DNA from: Schoenoplectus triqueter
Taxonomy: Eukaryota > Streptophyta > Magnoliopsida > Poales > Cyperaceae
Direction: 5' to 3'
Length of the DNA: 26,805 bases
Assembly (NCBI GenBank): GCA_964058805.1
Contig: CAXKVV010000742.1
Span: forward strand, 1 to 26,805
Under the pieces are notes generated by a model. It worked only from the letters and a program-made list of their open reading frames with translations, made no database searches and had not been told where the DNA came from. Position numbers and translations under genes: made by a program. Shown here one piece after another: positions 1-10,715 of the stretch (the first letter of the stretch is position 1; every line of letters begins with the position of its first letter).

Positions 1-600
1 AAGGACATCGGCTGGTTAATCAAATTGATTAAACATCAATGCTTTTTTTTATTTTGTTTGAGAGTAAATTATTGTAAAGCTATTAATAAGTGTTAATAAT
101 TTGGAACGATAAAACTTTTCATTTTTTATAAATTGATTAAAAAAATAATAATTTGTACAATATATAATTAATTTTATCAAACTTTTGAGTTATTTCTATA
201 TGTAAATTGTATAACACTAATAACTTCTCAATTACAAGAGAAATGATTTATCTGAACATAATTTCAGAACAAATATTTTTTTTATCAATATAGCATGTAC
301 AAAACTACTGGATGTAAGTAGCGATGCACCTCATTACACTTGACACTTAGATGTGCAATACCAAATGCACGGTTCTAAATTCTAATATTAAACTCTGCTA
401 TGAGGTGTTGGTACTCAAGGGACAAGGGTTTACATTCCGGTCCTCTGTAAGCTCTTTACTATAGTTAAGATTATTAGGCATGAAAATTTAAATAGTTCTA
501 ATAAATTAATTAAAGGATTATATATGCTTTGCAACAATAAATCTCAGCAAAAACAGAATCTTTTTTGGAGTTTCGATGATGTATATTCCGAATATATCAA
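1..600. other. AT-rich intergenic DNA, nothing recognised
   Basis: This stretch is AT-rich with only short chance open frames. I see no protein similarity, RNA gene or clear repeat boundary in it. Confidence 0.5.
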
Positions 601-883
601 AGTACTTGGATTATATTATTTTCATCTCATGAAACCTTTTCTAAACAGAAGCAAAACTTCATGATCAAAATATAAAGTTTCAAATCTAATGTTAACAAGC
701 ACAACATGCATTGCAAATCCCAGTATTATATGACGGTAACCAGAAACAATACCAATGAAACCAATAATATTTCAGAAATATTACAGATTGCATCTGACAA
801 AAGACATTGTAACCTCGTAGCCATACATCGTATTATCATCATAATATGAATAATCCGGTCCATGTCTACATTTTTTTCTTTTT

Positions 884-1023
884 CTTTTTAGTCCCACATC
901 GGTTATTACGGCAGAATATCTCGTGTTAGTAGCTATAAAAGAGCCATTGAGGTCTTTTTAGTCCCACATCGGTTATTACGGCAGAATATCTCGTGTTAGT
1001 AGCTATAAAAGAGCCATTGAGGT
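884..1023 (+). promoter_or_regulatory. Exact 70-bp tandem duplication of a USE + TATA promoter-like unit
   Basis: Two identical 70-bp units (884-953 and 954-1023) each contain GTCCCACATCG (891-901, 961-971) and TATAAAA (934-940, 1004-1010). The 11-mer matches the plant snRNA upstream sequence element consensus RTCCCACATCG exactly. The 32-nt gap to the TATA box is close to the spacing of Pol II-type plant snRNA promoters. The same motif also occurs in some plant LTRs. No U1-U6 or U3 RNA is recognisable downstream. The perfect identity of the units shows a recent duplication. Confidence 0.6.
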
Positions 1024-1169
1024 CTTTTTAGACTGCATCATCTACCAAGAAATACAATTATCTTCATATATAAAAAGCTCATAATCACCCTCTAATCTCC
1101 AGTCCCCTATCGCCTGCCCCCTTTCCACACAGCCACCCACCCTACAAACCTTCCTCTGCGGCACTAACA

Positions 1170-1278
1170 AAAACTCACCTACCACAAATTTGCCAAAAGA
1201 TCAACATGTTGAAGTATCGTTTACATGAAATATTTGGCATGTTCTAGACCAACTAGCTGCCATCCTTCCAAGACCGAG
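1170..1278 (+). pseudogene. Exon-like remnant, duplicated gene fragment copy 1
   Basis: In the frame that is open in the sister copy at 8150, this reads KDQHVEVSFT, a stop, then NIWHVLDQLAAILPRPR, followed by a donor-like GTATGT at 1279. The sister copy reads through this stop (CGA instead of TGA). I do not recognise the protein family. Both copies also share a short ATG frame of 13 codons, which looks like chance. The conserved donor and upstream promoter-like unit suggest the first exon of an eroded gene. A non-coding transcript is equally possible. Confidence 0.3.
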
Positions 1279-1303
1279 GTATGTTAACCAAGCTATAAAT
1301 GGT

Positions 1304-2929
1304 TTGTTGCCATGTGAAGGTTTGTTGGCTCTACCTGCAAGTCAAATGCTCTAAATATATGACAAACATATTTAATGATATTAAGATGAAAACTTCAAAA
1401 AGAGACTTTAATTTCTCAAAACAAAAAATAAAATAAATTACTAAAAGAGACAGAGACGAAGCCTTTTGAGGTATAAAACTTGGCGCTTGAAGTACACGGA
1501 ACTTGCGAAGATTGCTCCGCAGTGCTCGGGATACACGCAACCTGTAAACTTTTAGCTACTGGGAATTAAAAGACTTTGCTTTTCTGATAAAATAAAGAGC
1601 ATGACCACGATACTTGTTAAATAGGAAAAGCGTGTGAATATGTACGTGCGCTAATCAAATGCCAGTTGAATAATTAGCATGCATAGAGCAACAGAGAGAA
1701 CATTGAGGTTATATCATTGAAAAGGCGTCAGCAATTCTTATTGGATTTGAGTTTGTGCACTATTCCTTTCTGTATCTAGATATTAAGATTTTTGTCATCA
1801 CTCCCCTTCTGGTTATGTTTCAATTTTGAATTTATTCATTGTTTATCTTTCTTTTACCATATTTGTGCGGTGTGTTTTCAATTAATTGTCAACCCATTAT
1901 ATTCTTGGCACATTAAACAATAATATTTCCATTGTTGTGCAGGATATTTTTAGAGTCACGTTACAAAAATTTCTAATTGCAATTTGCAAATAGCATAACA
2001 AGATTAAGCCAGAACATGTGCTTACAAAAATCTCAATTACTGTATATATAAGGTTTAATTAGCTTTACAAAAAAGAAATAAATTCAAAAAATAAATTAAA
2101 ATGATCAAGTCTGGTCGATTATACGTGACTCGACCCGTGCGGATAAAAAATTGATTCATATCCGACTTAATTATTCGTGGATCATTTTAAATCGGATAGA
2201 ATTCAAATCAAGTTGAATCTCATATTGGGTCAGGTTTTTCACCCTCTACCTAGACCCAATTAACCATACTCGGTCAGCTTTTGGTCCGTAAGTCTAGTAA
2301 TATAATTTATATTAAGTTCGTTTTCAAAATTGTGAAGATAACTAGTTGACTCCTGTTCTATCTTTAAATTAAGTAGAAAAAATATTTCTGAATATGAAGA
2401 AATATTTTTTTGTTAATTTCTAATCAAAAATATGAGACGTGAAAATATTATGAGGTAATTTTCTGTTAGATATATGAATTTAAAATGGTTTTTCGAATGT
2501 CTACATGTACAAAAATTTTATTGGGTATCATAGTGTTGACACTCTATTTAATTCTTTTTGGTTCCACCCTTCCATGAAAAATCCAAAAAACTATCAAAAT
2601 TTTATGCAATATGAAATGATTATAATTTAATAATATTTTATGGCCGATCAAACAATAATTAAATTGCATCAAAATAATTAGTGCTGCGTCAGCTCCAATT
2701 AAAAGAACTAAATATCATAAATATTGGAAATAAACTGTAAACATGGTGTCATCTCCAATTAAAACTTAAAAGAATGATTATCAATTTGATATCGTAGCAA
2801 AATTTCTCCCTACTGGTGCAGCACTACAATCCTCCATAAAGAATGTTTGCGTATGAAAAGGGTCTGCTGCTTCACCGGAGGGATGGTGGTGCCAAATTGG
2901 ATTGGCAACATAAATTGCAATACATTGAA
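1304..2929. other. Gene-free AT-rich stretch with a degenerate gaCCCGa-type tract
   Basis: No coding region is supported. Around 2100-2310 the sequence has phrases such as actcgacccgtgcgg and attgggtcaggtttttcaccc. These resemble the degenerate CCCGACCCG-type DNA of the hAT-like element at 10716-11304 and of 4890-5120, so it is probably old transposon sequence. The ends cannot be defined. Confidence 0.35.
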
Positions 2930-3210
2930 GGTTAGATCAGATATATTCTTGTTCAATATCAATATATGGCAGGAATATGATGGAGTGGCAAAATAAATTG
3001 ATTAAGGTAGACAAAAAATTTAACTAAGCAAAGAGAAACAATGTGAAAATTTCAAAATTCAGAATATAAGCAGAAGAGAGTGATAACCCCACTCTATGTT
3101 TCTTAATGAAACTGGTGGTATCCCCACTTTCTGTGATAAGCAGAAGAGAGCCATGCCAAATCTTAATATTTTGATGCTGCATATGCTCAATGCAAATAAT
3201 TCGAAACCAA
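2930..3210 (+). repeat. Dispersed duplicated block, copy 1
   Basis: This shares an ordered series of words with 6770-6960: gatatattctKgttcaat, ggcaRgaatatga, gcaaagagaaacaatgt, caaaattcag and caaatcttaRt. It contains its own small direct repeat, ataagcagaagagag, at 3065 and 3136. The block looks like part of the same old duplication as 600-1303. No coding content is recognised. Confidence 0.5.
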
Positions 3211-4270
3211 CATGTATTTTCTCGCATCTTTTCATGGCAGTATGCTTAATTTTAATTTGGTCCATATGTCGTTCTTTACTAATTTGCAAACTGGAATTCT
3301 TGATGAACTGATAACCATGGATATTGATAGTTCAGTAAGCATTCAACATGATAATTGGATACATTTTATTTTTAAATATACATAATAAAGCACTACATAC
3401 ACGCAATATTCTTAATTAAGCATAACAAATATTCTTAGTTACATGGGTGCCCGCAATATTCTTCAAACAAGTATTAATAGTACTAAAAAGGATAATATCT
3501 CACTAAAATGAAACTTGCAGAAATTAGAAAACATGAGGAGCACGACAGGTGATAACCTGCTTACACCATCTGTGCATCCTATCAACCAATCAAAAGCCAT
3601 CCCTTGTACATCAAGGGATCCAGCAGAACAAAACAGTATTACCTCAAGCAAATATAAACCAATCCGATGATGGGCCCCCAAATCCAAGAAAGGTAAAAAC
3701 AATAAGGGAGCCACAAATCCAGGATGACAACACGGGATCTCCCTCATCCTCACCTGATAGGGTGAGGAAGCCCACCAGACGATGGTTTCCCATTACCAGC
3801 AAAGGATTTTGGACCACATGTCCACGATGACAGAACAATGCAATACCAAAGGCCATGTCATCAGTATGCATGTTAACTGAAACAAGTAAACCTATGATAG
3901 GGCGTCTAACCATCTTCCTGCATGGTGGAAGGAGTGAGCCATGCTCCATAAAGCTGCTCCAACACGAAGCCGCATGACCTACGAAAGAAATGAAAGGTTG
4001 CGGTGCTAGTCGGGATATTGAAGTTGATGTCTCCCTAATTTTTGAAGCCACGTCTTGTGGACCAGTCATGCATGAATGCCAAAGAAAGGTAAGTTCTGGA
4101 CTTGGCACTAGTAGCAGAGGCAAAGTTATATAACCAAGTGTACCCTAACATGCCCTTGGATAAGGCGGTTTCATTTTTGCAAGCATATATGCTCGTGTGA
4201 ACTCCTAGTATTATGATCGATCTCATTGAATATGCTCCCAGTATTATGTTGTTCAAGTAAAAACATATGA
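3211..4270 (+). pseudogene. Possible eroded gene fragment, unrecognised
   Basis: A stretch of higher GC than its surroundings has an open frame at 3549-3830 (93 codons) containing SPSSSPDRVRKPTRRW. Another frame starting at 3531 reads MRSTTGDNLLTP. The latter resembles MRSTSSTQDNFLTPP at 8516, which lies downstream of the other duplicated block, so the two may derive from one exon. The minus strand also has a 159-codon open frame with no plausible features. I recognise no family. Confidence 0.2.
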
Positions 4271-5796
4271 GAAATTAGCAGAGATGATTCTATGTACCTG
4301 GGGATAGTAGAGGTGTGGTACTTTTGTGCAAACCTCTCGTGCTTCGGACAAACGTCGAACAGGTCGTGTGCTTGTAGGAATGAACGTGTCTAGGCTTTTA
4401 AATTTTGCTGATAAATCCAGACAAGAGCCAGTTATTACATGCGCATTTCAAAAATGAAATTTCATTTTTTTTATTTTTGTTCTAGGAAGTTAATTAATGG
4501 TTACAATTAATGAAAAAAATTTATATAGCAAATAATTTAAAATGACAAATTTAATTTTCAATTTTTATATATAAATTGATTGAGGGAGAAAGAGAATTAA
4601 TTTTCTTTTAAAAATTCATAACTAATTTATCACAGCTGTAAGTTTCTTTTGGTCGTAATTAACCAATAACAACCATAGTTAAAAGAAAAAAAATATAGAA
4701 TTATTCCATGTTATAACATTTTTTTCATACTCAAAATTGGCTAAAAATGGATCGAGTATTAATGCCTCCATAAAATTGTCTAGTTTATCATAGAGGATCA
4801 GATACAGCAATACAATCCGATTTACAATTAATGAAAGATTGCAACAGAGGATCATTCTCACCCTCCACATCTAATATTAAAGGTGGCAAAATCAGACTTG
4901 ACCTGACAAATCTGTCCAATTAAATTCAGATCCAATTTGATTTTGTCATAAAGTTAAATTAATTCAATCTGATTCAATTTAATCCGATATGACATCAATT
5001 AGTCAGTATTCCAACCGAAACCAACTTAAGATCTGAATAAAATTAACATCTAAATTGACATTTAACCCGATTCAATCTGATTTTTCTAAAAAAAATCAAA
5101 TTAACTTGACCCATTCCGATACAACTGAGGAACTGCAAATGACTATAACCAGCTACAATACAACACTTTTGGAGAATACAAGTCTACCAGCTACAATACT
5201 TTGTTTTTCTCACAATAAAATAAATAGTATTTTGTTTCTTAAAATTTGAGAATGTTTGCGCACAATTCTCTTCTTCTTCACAAATGATCTTGGACTCTAT
5301 CATCGGAAAAACAAAACGACTTTTTCATGTTTCATTTATCTAATTTTGAGATCATAATTTTAATGTAAATTGATGATTTCTTATTGTAAAATAACTTCGA
5401 CGTCTTTTAGGAAAATATGAATCTTAAGATCCAATACCTATAACAATTGATTTGAGAATCCATATATAATGTAACATCTCTTTATAGCATGAATGTATAA
5501 AACTAAATTCCTCAAAACGATAATGACCCATTTTTTTAATTTTAGTTATTTATAAAATATAATAATTTTCTTTTTCTATAATTAAGTGGGTAATTTCTTC
5601 TTTACAACAAAACTTAATAATAGTTGATGTTTAATTTATTTGAGTTATAACTTTTTTCCAGACATCCTATTAATTTGTGGTAGAAAAATAGCAAACATGG
5701 AGATGACATGTGATTTTGGATGAAATCTAAATTATTGCTTTTATAAAATCAATCAATCTCAATTATAAATTAGAATATGTATAATTTTATCATTAT
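4271..5796. other. Gene-free AT-rich DNA
   Basis: No gene is supported. The stretch 4880-5120 (cagacttgacctgacaaatc and repeated ttcaatctgatt phrases) looks like decayed transposon DNA of the same general type as 2100-2310. The rest is AT-rich with no defined structure. Confidence 0.4.
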
Positions 5797-5807
5797 AAAA
5801 AATATAT

Positions 5808-6212
5808 GAGTAAAGATACCGTGAGCTTAAGCTCACGGAGGCCTTCCATGAGCTTAACTCAAAAAATATATCAAATCATCTTCAAATTTTAATTTATCAT
5901 GCTAATTAAATTTATCTTGTGGGATGCAAAAATTTAGAGTGTTTTGAGATTTTTAAGTCATGATTTTTAATTTTTGAAAATCAACTCTAAAAAAAATAAT
6001 GATAATATATTCAATATTTGAACACCATTTTTGAAAAATTAAAAATGGTGACTTAAAAATCACAAAATACTCTAAATTTTTGCATCCCACAAGATTTTCA
6101 TATAAAGAATTTAATGAGTATGATAAATTAAAATTTAAAGATAATTTGATATATTTTTTGAGTTAAGTTTAGAGAAAACCTCAGTGAGATTAAGCTCACG
6201 GTATCTTTACTC
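5808..6212. mobile_element. Foldback MITE, 405 bp
   Basis: The two ends are inverted copies: GAGTAAAGATACCGTGAG at 5808 and CTCACGGTATCTTTACTC ending at 6212. Similarity continues inward along most of the element. For example, cttgtgggatgcaaaaattta at about 5916 pairs with taaatttttgcatcccacaag at about 6073, so the whole unit can fold into one long hairpin. It encodes no protein. The left arm contains a perfect 20-bp palindrome at 5819-5838. A 9-bp direct repeat, aaaaaatat, occurs at 5797-5805 and 6213-6221. With a 2-nt offset on the left this could be a MULE-type target duplication, but in A/T-rich DNA it is weak evidence. Confidence 0.75.
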
Positions 6213-6769
6213 AAAAAATATCACTACATCAATGAAGGTATTAGTACATGCGTTCTTTAATAATTAGTATATAGATATAGATAAATGATTTTTTCAAAAT
6301 TTACTAATATCTTAAGGTTGTTGAGCAAATCATCATGATAGAAATTGAAAATTAACGCCTGTACATAGCATTTCGAGATTACAACATGCAAGCAATTAAC
6401 TCAAAAATTACATTTTGTTACAACAAATTAATATGCTGGTAAATTAGGAAAAGTTGGCGACCTCCATTAAATTTATGCATTGATGCAACATAAAAGAGTA
6501 AAAACTGCAATATATATTTTTGGGTTATAAAGATATTGCACATCATAATTCCTCGTCTATAGAAAACGATAAAAGATATGGTGCATGCCATCTAGTAGTA
6601 ACTTTACTGGATCAATATTGGATTTTGTTGTATTAATAATGAAAAATTTTGGTGCATTGTATTTACCAAAATGAGAGTACGAAAAAGCTGGACGATGGGG
6701 GTACTTGACTGGCTTAATTAAGAGGACAGTTGATCCTGCATCTGCAATGAATTGGTAAATTGGTGTAAT
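6213..6769. other. Gene-free AT-rich DNA
   Basis: I see nothing beyond short chance ORFs. A 90-codon minus-strand frame at 6557-6829 has no recognisable features and overlaps the duplicated block that follows. Confidence 0.4.
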
Positions 6770-6960
6770 ACTGTAGATATATTCTGGTTCAATGTGGCAA
6801 GAATATGAAGGATTAACAAATATATTCAATAATTAAGGTAAGCAAAGAGAAACAATGTAAAATTCAAAATTCAAAATTCAGGAGAAAACCTGGTAGGAGT
6901 TATGACAAATCTTAGTGTTTATGTGCTTTGACGTAATGCAATGCACGAAAATAAAATTAA
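6770..6960 (+). repeat. Dispersed duplicated block, copy 2
   Basis: This is the diverged partner of 2930-3210, with the shared words in the same order. It is shorter, lacking the internal segment around the second ataagcagaagagag. No coding content is recognised. Confidence 0.5.
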
Positions 6961-7031
6961 AGTTGAAAAAAGGAACAAATTTTATTGAGCCTTTTCAATG
7001 TCAACGTAATTTTCTCCTTCAGTAATTTTAA

Positions 7032-7101
7032 GCAAAAACTGGAGAGGTCCTGTGTAACAACAATGGGCAAAAACTGGAGAGATCCTGTGTAACAACAATG
7101 G
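7032..7101 (+). repeat. 35-bp tandem duplication
   Basis: The unit starting gcaaaaactggagagg at 7032 is repeated at 7067 with a single G to A change. It is two copies only, with no evident function. Confidence 0.8.
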
Positions 7102-7906
7102 AGAGCAGCTCGTCACCTTGCTAACGATTTTACCAGAGAATTTCTTTTTTATTTTTATCTCAGGGTAGAAGAGATGGTCATGTCTTTTACCAGTACTCAG
7201 TTTCTATTCTTCTGTTCTTAGTACAGCCGTAATTTGCTTTTCTGATATCCATCACTACAAATAGCGATTACAGAAGCAAATGAAAAGAGAAAACAAATCA
7301 ACAAAACATAGTAAAAATACAATTTTAAATATACACACTGCTCCACGTTTTAGTGATGAGAAAATCTTAATGCATTTGTATCCGTTCATGTTATTTTCAT
7401 TTTGTAGAACCTTCTTTTCTCAAAATTGACGTTCTTCATGATCTAAATATAAAGGATTAATTCGCCTTTAATTACAACATTCAATTGTTAGTAAGGATCA
7501 TAAACATGTGTTGTTAAATTCCATGTTTTATATGGTGGTAGCTTACAGTGGCGGATCCAGTATAAGACAAACCCAGATAAGTGTCTAGACTTAAATTTAA
7601 ATTGATTATAGGAGCCTACAATTTCAGAAATATTACATATTATATCTCACAAAAAGAGATTGTAATCTCATAGATGATTGTGTTTGGGCTTGTTGAAATG
7701 TTTTTAATATAGGCTTTAGTTTATAAAAATGTGCCCGGATTTTTTTGAAAGCTGGAACGAAGAAAATTTCAGAAATATTACATAATGTATCTCACAAAAG
7801 ACATTGTAATCTCATAGATATATACATCTTAGTAGCGTGAAAATGAATAAATTCATATATGAAAATTAATAATCCGGTTAAATCTATAAGTTTCTTTTTC
7901 TTTTTA

Positions 7907-7958
7907 GTCCCACATCAGCTATTACGGCGGAAGATCTCATCTTACTATCTATATAAAA
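7907..7958 (+). promoter_or_regulatory. USE-like + TATA unit, single copy
   Basis: GTCCCACATCA (7907-7917; 10 of 11 matches to the snRNA upstream element) is followed 34 nt later by TATAAAA (7952-7958). It corresponds to the doubled unit at 884-1023 but is present once and has diverged. Confidence 0.45.
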
Positions 7959-8129
7959 ACCATCGAGGTCCCTTAGACCGCATCATCTACCCAGAAATAC
8001 AATTTTCTTCATAGAAGATAACAATCACCCTAATCTTCGGTCCCAACTCCGCTTTCCGAACTTCCAACGCCTGCCCCCGTGTCCACACACACCCCCGCAC
8101 CAAACCTTCCTCTTGCGGCACCAACAAAC

Positions 8130-8238
8130 TAAAACTCACTGTCCCAAATTTGCAAAAAGATCAACATGGTGAAGTATCGTTTGCACGACATATTTGGCAT
8201 GTTATAGACCAGCTAGTTGCCATCCTTCCAAAACCGAG
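8130..8238 (+). pseudogene. Exon-like remnant, duplicated gene fragment copy 2
   Basis: The open frame reads TVPNLQKDQHGEVSFARHI and continues WHVIDQLVAILPKPR before a donor-like GTATGT at 8239. It has no in-frame ATG at its start. The frame runs through the donor and stays open to 8365, but similarity to copy 1 supports only the part up to 8263. The family is unknown. A short open frame starting MRSTSSTQDNFLTPP at 8516 may be a further exon. Confidence 0.3.
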
Positions 8239-8263
8239 GTATGTTAACCAAGCTATAAATGGT

Positions 8264-10715
8264 GAGAATAGAGTCAATCATGTTATACTGCAAAATTGCA
8301 CCAGATCATCGGCTTTGTACTCCTCACCTAAAATACAACATACTTTGTATTACAATGGCCTTTGATATATAGTCTTTAGCAATTATTACTTAAGGGCAAG
8401 CCATACTTGACTGGTACAATCCAAATTGATCTCTACAACCAAGAGAAATATCTTTGTCATAGTTGTACTATAATGATACATCTCACTCAGGACTTATTTG
8501 TAGAGACATGAACCGATGAGAAGCACAAGCAGCACTCAAGATAACTTTCTCACACCACCAACGAGTGCCAACAAGGAAACAACATCTACATCTCAAGTGC
8601 AGCAGCCTCAACTGATTCTAAACCAGTCAAATGTTGGGCCCTATGGTTAGCCATGTCATCCTCACCTCTAAGATCTGACCTTAGTCCTGAGGAACTGAAA
8701 AGCAAAATTGATGAATATTCGGCAAAGATTTCAGAGTACACATGCAATAGGATAAACAAAGACAAAGGAATCTTCTGTCATTTGATCTACATAGGAATCC
8801 CACTAGGATTTTTAGACCAAATATAGAAGATAAAAGGAACAATGTAATTACTTCAATAGTGTCTATGAACTGGTAATTGTAAAGAGACTAATCATGGTTT
8901 TTAAAACTTGGACAAAATTGTGTGTCTACTAAATTCTTCACAATCGAATATAGCAGAAGATATTGAAACCAAATCGATTAACATGCGAGTTGCTCATGGA
9001 GCTCTCTGAATTGACCCTAGATCAACTATATATGTCCCTGTTGTCATACACAATGGAATATTTTTTGGATAGAATTTCCACATTGTACATTTTTTTTCAG
9101 AAAATAAATAGATGTCTTTTGAATGTAAATTATATTAAATATTTACTTTCATTTGGTAATATTTGTCTAGTCTTATCCTTTTGACTAATGTGTGCAGGTG
9201 CGCTCGGACATATAGAAATTAAACAAATAGGATATACAAAGTTTTCCATGCATCTTTTTATGTTATTTTGCAAGATTTGAAATAATAGCTTTAATGGAAA
9301 TGCATGCCACAGATGTCAACTTTGATCATTCAAAAAAGTAATTCTTCAGACTCAATAATGTTCTTTTTTATGGCTTTAAGATATAAATAAATTACACGAA
9401 TGATCATTGCCTAATTGTTTACTCTTAATTGTTCACTGCAAGCATACTATTGATTCAATATGTAGCATAAGAAGTTTGGTTAATGTTCTTTCATAAGCCT
9501 TCCGATCGAAATTCTTATGACTAATTTTCAGAATTCTTTGTTTGAGACATCAATCCAAGTAGCTAAAAATATTACAAAAGCACTTGTAGAATATTGATTA
9601 CTACTTGTAGAATTTTATTATGTTTTTAATGATTTTTGAAAGGTGACCCCAATTTAAAATTTAAATTTCAGTATCTATTTATTATTTTGACGATCATTGT
9701 ACAGAAATAATTAAGAGAAGTTCTCTCAAGCAATCTAACAAACACCTGGTGGGCACGGGCGTGGTTCCATCCAAACGCATTATAAACATGTAATAGAGGT
9801 AGTAATTATTGTTATAAAAATCCACATAGCTCTTGTTGTGCAGATTTTGTGCATGCGAAACTAAAATCGTTGTAGCAAATTCCACAAACGAAAATAAAAC
9901 AGAGTCAGCTCACCTGTTGACCTCGGTCACTCTGAGTGGGAAAAGCTCGGTTCATCTGTGAGGGCTGAGGCTGTGACCTGTTGAATTTAATTAGGTATGA
10001 GAAGCGGACCATTTTATTTGAATCTTGCCAAAACAAATATTTCATTCTAGTCAACGAAAAGTAGTTAACTAGTCAATTAAACATATGAGGCACTTGATCA
10101 AACACCTGGTGTGCGCGCGAAAAAACTTGTCTGCACTTGCAGGGCTGCACCTGACTAAAACCAGAAATTTGTAACAGAGGTGATGCTATGTATCGAAATG
10201 AATTACAAATGAAGCGTCATTTGTATGTTAGAACAAGTCGGGCGGACGTAGTCGGGGGTAATTATTTAATTGTAATAATTTATGGGATTCAAACTCATTA
10301 ACTAATTGAATACTAAATAAAAATTAATAATTTAATATATATTTTTTTATCTAATAAAAAACTTAATAAATAATAACATTTTACATATTAAAAATAATAA
10401 TAAAATAAAACTCAAAATAATAGATAATCAAATTTATGAATAAAAGTTTTTCTATATGGAACTTCATATTTTGATAAATTTACATAATTATTTTATTATG
10501 TATAATATTATATTTTTTTCAATAAAAATAATTAAATAATTTAGAGAGATAAAAAAAATTAAAAAAAATTACCGAAAGAATTATTTAAAAATACTATTTT
10601 CTAAAATTCAGGACCAACCCTCTTGATGCGCCCCTACAGGCCGTATAGGTCAGGTCGAATCGAAGAAGGAACTTAAGAAGGCCGTTAATTTGTCTGCCTG
10701 TTTGATGGGGCCCAG
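8264..10715. other. Gene-free stretch with a faint 360-bp direct repeat
   Basis: No gene is supported. The 13-mer caaacacctggtg occurs at 9739 and 10099, each followed some 55-70 bp later by gtaaYagaggt, which suggests a diverged duplication of about 360 bp. The stretch 10250-10600 is very AT-rich. Confidence 0.4.

Larger units (their letters stand above)
600..1303 (+). repeat. Segmental duplication, copy 1
   Basis: This block recurs at about 7380-8263 in the same orientation. Recognisable shared pieces are cttcatgatcWaaatataaag (659 and 7436), atttcagaaatattaca (from 769; twice in copy 2, from 7620 and 7768), the upstream element plus TATA region, and the last 105 bp. Over those last 105 bp (1199-1303 against 8159-8263) I count 8 differences at a constant offset of 6960, so about 92% identity. 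Similarity ends sharply after 1303. It could be a segmental duplication or two long direct repeats of a dead element. No gag-pol coding lies between the copies, which argues against a normal LTR pair. Confidence 0.7.
7380..8263 (+). repeat. Segmental duplication, copy 2
   Basis: This is the partner of 600-1303. It is longer because of an internal tandem duplication of about 147 bp: the atttcagaaatattaca...ttgtaatctcatag segment occurs at about 7620 and again at about 7767. It also has extra sequence around 7546-7620. Its last 105 bp are about 92% identical to copy 1. Confidence 0.7.

Noticed and set aside
1030..1200. snRNA gene downstream of the USE/TATA units
   Set aside because: No U1, U2, U3, U4, U5 or U6 sequence signature, and no 3' box was found.
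1206..1247. Thirteen-codon ATG frame conserved in both duplicated copies (also 8166-8207)
   Set aside because: Too short. Two of five changes between the copies are synonymous, which is no evidence of selection, and the copies are closely similar in every frame.
3644..4123. 159-codon minus-strand open frame
   Set aside because: No recognisable motif, and no splice or promoter context. The opposite strand is a slightly better candidate, and that is weak too.
7546..7560. cagtggcggatccag as the end of a transposon
   Set aside because: It resembles a common plant transposon end, but no inverted partner or target duplication was found nearby.
600..8263. The two direct repeats as LTRs of one 7.6-kb retrotransposon
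   Set aside because: No gag, protease, reverse transcriptase or integrase coding lies between them. No TG...CA ends or primer site was found, and the internal DNA contains a separate duplication.
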